From an uncultured Bacteroidales bacterium (GTDB taxonomy: Bacteria > Bacteroidota > Bacteroidia > Bacteroidales > UBA932), in the NCBI GenBank assembly GCA_900318565.1, contig ONLD01000017.1, positions 1 through 33,749 on the forward strand: DNA of 33,749 nt, in the 5' to 3' direction. Position numbers and translations under genes: made by a program. Positions within the stretch are counted from its first letter, which is position 1. Every line of letters starts with the position of its first letter. Below the pieces are notes generated by a model that saw only the letters and a program-made list of their open reading frames with translations, made no database searches and was not told where the DNA came from. Positions 24,806-30,659 of the stretch are shown here, in pieces.

Positions 24806-24814
24806 TGGGACACG

Positions 24815-24976
24815 GAAGATTGCAGGTGAGCCCCGAAAAGCCCATTTTTAGGCCCGTGGTGCCCCCCACCCCAACGTTTATTGACTCCACGTCTTTACAA
24901 TATAGGTGGTAAACTAACGATACTTTTACTCCATTAACCATATTATCTTTTTCTGTAAATATACAATACGAATATT
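24815..24976. other. Intergenic stretch after the IS
   Basis: No gene. It changes from C-rich (a CCCCCCACCCC-type run near 24862) to strongly A/T-rich from about 24900, which probably marks the edge between IS-associated and resident DNA. Confidence 0.4.
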
Positions 24977-25006
24977 AAAAAAATAGAGAACCCTTTCGGA
25001 TTCTCT
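24977..25006 (-). terminator. Terminator of the candidate small RNA
   Basis: On the minus strand AGAGAA...TTCTCT pairing (24985-25006, with inner CC/GG pairs and one bulge) is followed by A then seven T residues (24983-24977). Confidence 0.75.
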
Positions 25007-25108
25007 CATAGAAAACAAGCTTGCTGTACCCCAAAAATACTGTTATTACCGCTTTGTACAAAAGGGAACCCTTTTGCGGACGCGCAAATCGCAGCCAAGC
25101 CGTATGTT
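24977..25108 (-). ncRNA. Candidate structured small RNA (about 132 nt)
   Basis: A transcription unit with a full promoter and an intrinsic terminator but no ORF with a start codon and a ribosome-binding site. The predicted RNA folds into an outer stem, GCTTG(G)CTG (25100-25092) with CAGCAAGC (25026-25019); an inner stem, CCGC (25079-25076) with GCGG (25052-25049); and within it a hairpin of AAAAGGG and CCCTTTT (25075-25060). The outer and inner stems are separated by unpaired stretches of about 12 and 22 nt, a rod with a central bubble that resembles 6S-type RNAs. The identity is not established; it could be a known Bacteroidales RNA family that I cannot name with confidence. Confidence 0.6.
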
Positions 25109-25114
25109 TCTTTG

Positions 25115-25146
25115 CAAATATACTATAAATACTCGAGTAATCCAAA
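25115..25146 (-). promoter_or_regulatory. Promoter of the candidate small RNA
   Basis: On the minus strand TTTG (25146-25143), 20 nt, TATATTTG (25122-25115); both boxes match the consensus. Confidence 0.75.
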
Positions 25147-25379
25147 ATAGTCTGGTATTTATAGTAAAACTGAAAAATGGTTCGTTCACAATATATCATA
25201 ATATGCATTCGAAACGGTCTTCAAAGATTGATTGATTATGGCGTAATCGATGGCAAATTAACCGATAGCAAAAGTGTTGTTTGTGCGCAACAATTTTTGT
25301 AAAAAATGCAGTTTACGCGCAACACTTCGTCTGGAAGACTGACGTAGCTGCTGATGTACGGTGGTAATACACTAACGGT
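25147..25379. other. A/T-rich intergenic stretch
   Basis: No gene that I can support. A short plus-strand reading (LIDYGVIDGKLTDSKSVV, ending about 25302) looks somewhat protein-like but has no start. AAGTGTTG and CAACACTT occur in inverted orientation about 40 nt apart (around 25267 and 25313). It may be debris of the gene whose end is at 25399-25560. Confidence 0.4.
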
Positions 25380-25410
25380 TTTGATTATGTCGGAATAACC
25401 ACTATCTTTG
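25380..25410 (+). promoter_or_regulatory. Promoter upstream of the pgeF operon
   Basis: TTTG (25380-25383), exactly 19 nt, TATCTTTG (25403-25410). TGTCGGAATA occurs three times around it, at 25388, 25411 and 25423: once between the boxes and twice just downstream, positions where a bound protein could control initiation. Confidence 0.8.
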
Positions 25411-25560
25411 TGTCGGAATAAATGTCGGAATACCAAGATAGCTGAGGGCCTTGATATGAGTGCCCGGCAGATAGAACGGATAATGGCCGATCTCAAAGCC
25501 AAGGGATTAATCAGGAGAGTCGGTGCAAATCGGAACGGATACTGGGAGGTGCAGGATTGA
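25399..25560 (+). pseudogene. Remnant of a winged-helix gene (AlbA/RecG-like C-terminal wHTH)
   Basis: The open frame reads TKIAEGLDMSARQIERIMAD then LKAKGLIRRVGANRNGYWEV and stops at 25558. This is the C-terminal winged helix typical of AlbA_2/RecG-like ATP-binding regulators, without the 300 or more preceding residues. The frame is closed upstream at 25396. An ATG at 25456 could still express a 34-residue peptide from the promoter at 25380, ending 2 nt before the pgeF start, so it may now act as a leader ORF. Confidence 0.6.
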
Positions 25561-25562
25561 TT

Positions 25563-26243
25563 ATGTTTCAAGATATTCTCTATTATCCATTGTGCGCGGG
25601 TGTTGAAGCTTTTACCACCCGTCGGGATTCCGTCCTCCCTTATCACGTCATCCAGGGCCATCAGGTACACGGGTCAAGGGTAGCTATAATAGACCGGCCG
25701 GAAACAACCAGAGAGGAGCTTGAAGGATATGATGCTTTTCTAACGAATCTTCCCGGCGTTGCAATAGGAGTAAGGACGGCCGACTGTGTTCCTATTCTCC
25801 TATACGGCCCAAAGAATCGCACAATTGCGGCCATACACTCGGGTTGGAAGGGGACAGTGCAGATGATTTCCCGCAAGGTCATAGGAATCCTTGAAGATAA
25901 ATACGGGACCAAGCCTTCAGACATACTTGCTGCTATAGGTCCCTGCATCGGTCCGGATAGTTTTCAGGTCGGAGAGAAAGTTGCGGCTGTATTCAAGGAT
26001 GCCGGTTTCCCAATGGACCGTATCTGGAAGTTTATGGGGCCCAAGGAAAAGAAGCCTATGGAAGGGGGACATCATATCAATCTGCCTGAAGCTTGCCGTT
26101 GGACGCTCCTGGAGGCCGGTGTTCCTGAAGAGAGTATCCTTGTCAGCGGCATCGACACCTACCGTGACCCTTCCTTCTATTCAGCCAGACGTGAAGGAAT
26201 CGAGTGTGGACGGAATATCAATGCTATCAAGATTCTAATTTGA
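25563..26243 (+). CDS. pgeF: PgeF/YfiH-type laccase-domain protein
   Basis: A 226-residue member of the multicopper-oxidase-like YfiH family, described as a purine nucleoside phosphorylase / peptidoglycan editing factor. The metal-site residues are H36 in GHQVHG, C75 in RTADCVP and H92 in AAIHSGWKGT; the C75-H92 spacing of 17 matches the family. Conserved IGPCIGPDSFQVGEKV and the C-terminal CGRNINAI are present. I chose the ATG at 25563 over an upstream TTG at 25557, which overlaps the stop of the wHTH remnant. It leads a short operon with the next two genes. Confidence 0.92.
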   Translation: MFQDILYYPLCAGVEAFTTRRDSVLPYHVIQGHQVHGSRVAIIDRPETTREELEGYDAFLTNLPGVAIGVRTADCVPILLYGPKNRTIAAIHSGWKGTVQMISRKVIGILEDKYGTKPSDILAAIGPCIGPDSFQVGEKVAAVFKDAGFPMDRIWKFMGPKEKKPMEGGHHINLPEACRWTLLEAGVPEESILVSGIDTYRDPSFYSARREGIECGRNINAIKILI

Positions 26244-26287
26244 ATATGTTTCTTCTCTAATCCATCATCGCCTGCGCACTCTTCACC

Positions 26288-26725
26288 TTGTTTGTGTTCT
26301 TGATGTCCAGGAATCCCATCAAGACCATCTTCAATTACCCTCCCGCCATTATAGAACGCTGCAGGACACTTGGGCTAGTCGATGAATCCAACAAGCCGGG
26401 AGGATTCGTGTTTTACGTTAAGAAACTCTCGGCCCTTCTTGTCTTTGGGGTACTCCTCGGGCTCCTGGTGCGATATGTCAACGGCTGCACCTCTTTCTGG
26501 TCCGGAGTCCTTACCGCCTATGCCCTCTGGAATGTTGTAAACTGGTTCGATGCCCTTGTCCTGGACTGCATCTGGTTCTGTCACGACCCACACTTCGTCA
26601 TCCCTGGCACTGAAGATTTGACTGCTGCCTATCACGACTATTGGTTTCATATCAAGGGCTCACTCATCGGTATGCTCCTGGTTGTCCCTTCTGTCCTTAT
26701 AGCCGGTGTTATTGTAATCTTATGA
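26288..26725 (+). CDS. Conserved membrane protein with apparent N-terminal nonsense codon
   Basis: About 145 residues with hydrophobic segments at LSALLVFGVLLGLLV, a GVLTAYALWNVVNWFDALVL region and GSLIGMLLVVPSVLIAGVIV. The motifs ISRNP-like MSRNPIKTIFNYPP, RYVNGCTSFW and VIPGTEDLTAAYHDYWFHIKG recall an uncharacterised membrane family. The expected start is ATG at 26246 (MFLL), but codon 5 is TAA (26258-26260), after which the frame continues SIIACALFTLFVFLMSRNP. Either a TTG at 26288 or the ATG at 26303 is used, losing part of the first membrane segment, or the gene is inactive, or the base is a sequencing error. It overlaps the next gene by ATGA. Confidence 0.7.
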   Translation: MFVFLMSRNPIKTIFNYPPAIIERCRTLGLVDESNKPGGFVFYVKKLSALLVFGVLLGLLVRYVNGCTSFWSGVLTAYALWNVVNWFDALVLDCIWFCHDPHFVIPGTEDLTAAYHDYWFHIKGSLIGMLLVVPSVLIAGVIVIL

Positions 26726-26928
26726 CCCTCCCCGAAGCAATAGTATACCTCCTTGCATCATCCCACAGAGGAATGAAGACGGACAGGATAGCAGCCGAAA
26801 TCAATGCCCGTGGACTTTATCGAAGGAAAGACGGAAGGCCTGTCGACGGGAAGCAAGTCTATGCCGTCGTTATGTCGCATCCTGATACTTTCGTGAAATC
26901 TGACGGGCTGATACGGCTTATGATATAA
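26722..26928 (+). CDS. Small HARE-HTH-like winged-helix protein
   Basis: A 68-residue protein, MTLPEAIVYLLASSHRGMKT then DRIAAEINARGLYRRKDGRP and DGKQVYAVVMSHPDTFVKSDGLIRL. The pattern of a domain that senses a helix-turn-helix after an N-terminal helix, with a C-terminal wing, matches HARE-HTH domains. In larger proteins these are fused to nucleases or chromatin factors; alone, a regulatory or DNA-binding role is inference. The ATG overlaps the TGA of the upstream gene (ATGA at 26722-26725), so the two are translationally coupled. Confidence 0.7.
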   Translation: MTLPEAIVYLLASSHRGMKTDRIAAEINARGLYRRKDGRPVDGKQVYAVVMSHPDTFVKSDGLIRLMI

Positions 26929-27241
26929 CTGAACTCTGCATTAAACATATAATTGGAGCTGAGACCGTTATGTGTCGTCCCAGAAAGTGCGTGTTGCGCG
27001 TGGCTGCTATTCGCCTGAACTTCAATGTTTTATGCAATTTGCTTGCATCGTTTTATATGCAAGCAAAAGCTGTAAGTGGTTGAGACAGAGCAGGATGCCG
27101 GCCACCGCGCAAAAGTCTGGATGAAGTCGGGCAAAAGTCGGGATGGAGTCAGCAGTGCAGGATGCCGGCCGCTGACGGACCCATTTTATTATATCGTTTT
27201 TTTTGGGTAACTTGCAGAGTTATAATATCGGAACTTGGCAT
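26929..27241. other. Intergenic region with inverted and direct repeats
   Basis: No gene. A 9-bp inverted repeat TGCTTGCAT / ATGCAAGCA (27040-27065, 8-nt loop) has no T-run and is not a standard terminator. Downstream, GCAGGATGCCGGCC occurs twice (27090-27103 and 27157-27170), with two related GCAAAAGTC-GGATG-AGTC units between them. The promoter of the next gene was not clear; TAACTTGC at 27209 is a partial match only. Confidence 0.6.
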
Positions 27242-29731
27242 ATGAAAAGATTTGCTGCACTTGTAATGGCGGTTTCTGCCTTTTTTGCCGTCTCATCCTG
27301 CGTTAAGTTTGATGACAGCGAGATTCAAAGCGAGCTCATCAGCATAAAGAGCCGTCTCTCCGCCCTGGAGGACAAGGTGAACACCAACGTCTCCGGCCTG
27401 TGGGAAATTGTGAACGCCCAGAAGGACGGCATCATAATCACCTCTGTGACCGAGACGGACGATTCCTGGATACTCATATTCGGCAACGGCAAGACGGCGA
27501 CCGTCAGCAAGGGCGGCACGGCCAGCGCCCCGGTCGTGGGCGTGAAGAAAGACGCCGACGGCATCTACTACTGGACCCTGTACGGACAGTGGCTGCTCGA
27601 CGAGGGCGGCAACAAGCTGCCCGTCACGGGTGCCGACGGCGTCACCCCCCGGCTCAAGATAGAGGGCGGCGACTGGTACGTCTCGACCGACGGCGGCAAG
27701 ACCTGGACCAGGCTCGGCAAGGCCGCCGGCGAGGACGGCGACGCCTTCTTCAAGGAGGTAAGGATTGACGGGTATTTTGTTTACGTGACTATGTCCGACG
27801 GCACGGAGTTCGTGCTCCGCCGCGGCGAGGGGCCGGTGGCGTCGATAGCGGTCATTCCCGACTACAGCGACGGGGCGGTGAAGGCCGGCGCGGGCCTGCT
27901 CACGATACGCTTCAAGGTGGTTCCTGAAAGCGCTGCCGAGGCCCTTCTGGACCTTGATCCAAGATTCTTCAAGCTGGACGCGGTCTATACGCTCACCAAA
28001 GCCGCCGAAGCGGGCGACCTCATCACGCTCCCCGTACACAAGCGCACGGCTGAAGACGGCATCCTCACCATCACTACCTCCGGAGAAGACCTTGACCCCG
28101 GGTTCGCAAGCAAAAAACTGGGCCTGAGCGCAGCCCTCTCCATCAGCGACGGCGCCTCGCTCGCCGTGACCTCCGGCTACTTTCCCCTTTGGCCCAAGAA
28201 CGAGTATATGGGCCACGGCTACGTGGACCTCGGCCTGGAGTCCGGCAACAAGTTCGCCGACACCAATCTCGGCGCCGAAAACCCCTGGGAGCCGGGAAAC
28301 TTCTACGCCTGGGGCGAGACCGGGCCCAAGAAAAACTACAGCTGGGCAACGTACAAATGGTGCAACGGCACCGAAGAATCCATCACCAAGTATAATAAGG
28401 CCGACGGCTGCCGTTCCTTTGCGGACGATAATTACGGCGATGATGCAGCCCGCCAGGAATGGGGCGGAGAGTGGCGCACTCCCACGGAAGAAGACTGGAA
28501 TGAACTGCTGGACGAGAGCAAATTCAAGTGGACCTGGACCAGCAGGGAAGGAAGGTACGGTTATGAAGTCACAAGCAGAAAACCCGGCTATGCCGGCCGG
28601 TCCATCTTCCTGCCTGTCACCGGAACTATGGCCGGCACTGAGCTTCAGGACAATGGTTCAGGGTATTACTGGGCTTCCACGTTGCATTCGGCATATCCCT
28701 ACGCCAAGACTTTGTACATATATTCGTCCCAGCGCAGCGCCGGAGCCGGATTGCGCAGCAGCGGAAAAGTCATCCGCCCCGTCCTCGGTAAATATGAGGC
28801 AAAGACGATATCCGGCGTGAGCATCGCTCCCGGTTCCCTGGTGCTCGCAGTCGGTATGACGCGGCACCTCGTGGCCAGGTTTGTGCCGGAAGATGCCGAC
28901 AATCCCAAGGTCACCTGGTCTTCCGGCAACCCCGGCGTGGCCACGGTCGCCAAAGACGGCACGGTTACCGCAGTGTCCCTGGGCGAGGCCGCCATTACCG
29001 TAAAAACCATTGACGGCGGCCTCACGGCAACCTGCACCGTTACCGTAAAGCACGAGTCCGAACTCGCTCCGCAGGCGGTTGACCTGGGGCTTCCTTCCGG
29101 AGTGAAGTGGGCAAATATGAATGTAGGCGCCACATCGCCTGAAGACCCCGGAGACTATTTCGCCTGGGGCGAAACCGAGCCGTACTACCTTCCCGGCCAC
29201 GCGCTGGATAATCCTTGCACGGACTGGAAGCCGGGCAAGGAAGACGGTTACTACTGGACGAGCTACCGCTGGTGCAACGGCAGCTACGATTCCCTTAACA
29301 AATACAACGACAGCTATTCGAGCGGCCCGACTGTCGACAACCTTGCCGTCCTGACCGCCGGAGACGATGCCGCAAGCGTGGTAATGGGAGACGGCTGGCG
29401 TATGCCTACCCGCGCCGAGTGGGAAGAACTTCGGAATCCCCAAATGTGTTACTGGGATTGTACGCAAATAAACGGTGTCCCGGGCTACTCGGTCACCAGC
29501 TACATCACCGGCAACTATATTTTCCTCCCGGCAGCCGGCTGTCGAGATGAAGATAGAATCAGCAACCCCGCCACCGAAGGCCTCTTTGGTCAGTACTGGT
29601 CTTCAACCCTGGCTGAAGACCAATGGAACGCATATTCGCTTTTCTTTGTGGACGTGAGCAGCGGAGGAGGCATCTTCGTGCATTCTAACGGACGCTATTA
29701 CGGATACTCCGTCAGGGCAGTGCACGAATAA
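27242..29731 (+). CDS. Large surface lipoprotein: DUF4988, two FISUMP-like domains, Big_2
   Basis: From the ATG at 27242 (MKRFAALVMAVSAFFAVSSC) the protein has 829 residues with lipobox Cys20; an upstream in-frame start at 27203 lacks a signal peptide. A short coiled coil (SELISIKSRLSALEDKV) leads into DUF4988 (KDGIIITSVTETDDSWILIF, GVKKDADGIYYWTLYGQWLL). Then come a FISUMP-like domain (YVDLGLESGNKFADTNLGAE to YYWASTLHSAYPYAKTLYIY), a Big_2 Ig-like domain (VTWSSGNPGVATVAKDGTVT) and a second FISUMP-like domain (VDLGLPSGVKWANMNVGATS to QYWSSTLAED). It is probably exposed on the outer surface for binding. The two FISUMP copies are diverged, implying an old duplication. Confidence 0.85.
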   Translation: MKRFAALVMAVSAFFAVSSCVKFDDSEIQSELISIKSRLSALEDKVNTNVSGLWEIVNAQKDGIIITSVTETDDSWILIFGNGKTATVSKGGTASAPVVGVKKDADGIYYWTLYGQWLLDEGGNKLPVTGADGVTPRLKIEGGDWYVSTDGGKTWTRLGKAAGEDGDAFFKEVRIDGYFVYVTMSDGTEFVLRRGEGPVASIAVIPDYSDGAVKAGAGLLTIRFKVVPESAAEALLDLDPRFFKLDAVYTLTKAAEAGDLITLPVHKRTAEDGILTITTSGEDLDPGFASKKLGLSAALSISDGASLAVTSGYFPLWPKNEYMGHGYVDLGLESGNKFADTNLGAENPWEPGNFYAWGETGPKKNYSWATYKWCNGTEESITKYNKADGCRSFADDNYGDDAARQEWGGEWRTPTEEDWNELLDESKFKWTWTSREGRYGYEVTSRKPGYAGRSIFLPVTGTMAGTELQDNGSGYYWASTLHSAYPYAKTLYIYSSQRSAGAGLRSSGKVIRPVLGKYEAKTISGVSIAPGSLVLAVGMTRHLVARFVPEDADNPKVTWSSGNPGVATVAKDGTVTAVSLGEAAITVKTIDGGLTATCTVTVKHESELAPQAVDLGLPSGVKWANMNVGATSPEDPGDYFAWGETEPYYLPGHALDNPCTDWKPGKEDGYYWTSYRWCNGSYDSLNKYNDSYSSGPTVDNLAVLTAGDDAASVVMGDGWRMPTRAEWEELRNPQMCYWDCTQINGVPGYSVTSYITGNYIFLPAAGCRDEDRISNPATEGLFGQYWSSTLAEDQWNAYSLFFVDVSSGGGIFVHSNGRYYGYSVRAVHE

Positions 29732-29751
29732 GAACGTATAACTTCCTGTAT

Positions 29752-30645
29752 TTATCTCTCTTTCACCCAGGCGGCAAAGAAGGCCCTTATGCGGTTGTAG
29801 GTCGCCTGGGCTGTAGGATTGACGTCCTGAGTGTGCCAATAAAGGGACTGTCTGGCCCCGGAGGCGTAGTTCAGTTCGACAGAGTAGATTGTGCCTCCGT
29901 TCAGGGAGTCGTCTTTCTTGTAGTCGCCCAAAGCTGCGGTTTTCAGGCCGATAAGGTCCTGCTGCAGCCGCAGGACTTTCTGAAGGTCCTCTTCGGTCTC
30001 AAGGTCGAATTGCTCGTGGACCTCCTCTCTGAAGCGGCTGTCGATGTTGAGGTCGTATATGACGCTCGGCATCGTTCCGTCCTGGGCCAGCAGCAAGAAG
30101 TGGTCGGTGCCGCGGCCTGCGACGCTCTCGGCAAAAATCTCGAAACGGACCACAGGGTCGTTCTCCTTTGTGGCCTGCGTGCGCCAGGGCGCGAAAAACG
30201 CCTCTATCATACGGTAGGCGGCCCAGGCTTCCTGCTTCACGTGGTTGCCGTACCAGCGGGCGTTGATTTTCTCGCCCGAATCGTATTCCTGGTAAATCCG
30301 GTGGGAATGTCCTCCGGTGATGGCCTCGTCAACATTGTATCCGTTCAGTTTATAGACCTTTGCTTCTGCAAGCAGCTTGGCAAGCGAGTCAACGGTCTCT
30401 TGCCCTATGGGGTACTCGGCGCGAATCTCCGGATCATTGAATCTGTTGCCCAGATTCAGCGCCACGACTACCTTGGGCGCTTTCCCGGGGTCCGCTATCA
30501 ATTCGCAGTAGTCCTTGCCCAGCCCGGCAGCGCCCGTGCTGGAATAACTGCAATAGGTTAATTTCCCTTTGGGGGCCTGCGCCAGGCAGGAAGTTCCGAA
30601 CAAGCCGAGAGCCATAACGCTAATGATTTTGATGATAAGCTTCAT
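29752..30645 (-). CDS. Unknown lipoprotein with two tandem related halves
   Basis: A 297-residue protein with a signal peptide and lipobox Cys20 (FGTSC). Two halves, about residues 27-155 and 165-297, share an order of features: a beta-rich start, LNLGNRFNDPEIRAEY versus LNIDSRFREEVHEQF, a helical region (TVDSLAKLLAEAKVYKLNGY versus DLQKVLRLQQDLIGLKT), a Y-x-Y/W strand (YDSGEKINARWYGNHV versus YASGARQSLYWHTQDV) and a terminal helix ending FFAPW / FFAAW. I do not recognise the family. It starts 14 nt after the SpoIIE-type phosphatase gene and is probably co-transcribed with it, so it may act in the same response. Confidence 0.75.
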   Translation of the reverse strand: MKLIIKIISVMALGLFGTSCLAQAPKGKLTYCSYSSTGAAGLGKDYCELIADPGKAPKVVVALNLGNRFNDPEIRAEYPIGQETVDSLAKLLAEAKVYKLNGYNVDEAITGGHSHRIYQEYDSGEKINARWYGNHVKQEAWAAYRMIEAFFAPWRTQATKENDPVVRFEIFAESVAGRGTDHFLLLAQDGTMPSVIYDLNIDSRFREEVHEQFDLETEEDLQKVLRLQQDLIGLKTAALGDYKKDDSLNGGTIYSVELNYASGARQSLYWHTQDVNPTAQATYNRIRAFFAAWVKER

Positions 30646-30659
30646 ATACAGCAGGAGTA

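Larger units (their letters stand above)
23213..24814 (+). mobile_element. Insertion sequence, ISL3 family (ISAon1-like); ends tentative
   Basis: Two overlapping ORFs of the ISAon1 type lie between unrelated genes. An 8-bp inverted pair (CGTGTCCC at 23213-23220, GGGACACG at 24807-24814) flanks them, but such a short match could be chance and no flanking target duplication was found, so the true ends are not resolved. A strong hairpin lies upstream of the first ORF. Confidence 0.7.

Noticed and set aside
25060-25105. Plus-strand stretch with GCAGCCAAG, reminiscent of SRP RNA
   Set aside because: The GGAAGGAAGCAG tetraloop region needed for SRP RNA is missing, and promoter and terminator both point to the minus strand.
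24975-25208. Minus-strand open frame of 77 codons
   Set aside because: It spans the promoter and terminator of the candidate small RNA, so a transcript from that promoter would lack its start codon.
25236-25670. Minus-strand open frame of 144 codons overlapping the start of pgeF
   Set aside because: No family resemblance and it overlaps a clear promoter and gene on the other strand.
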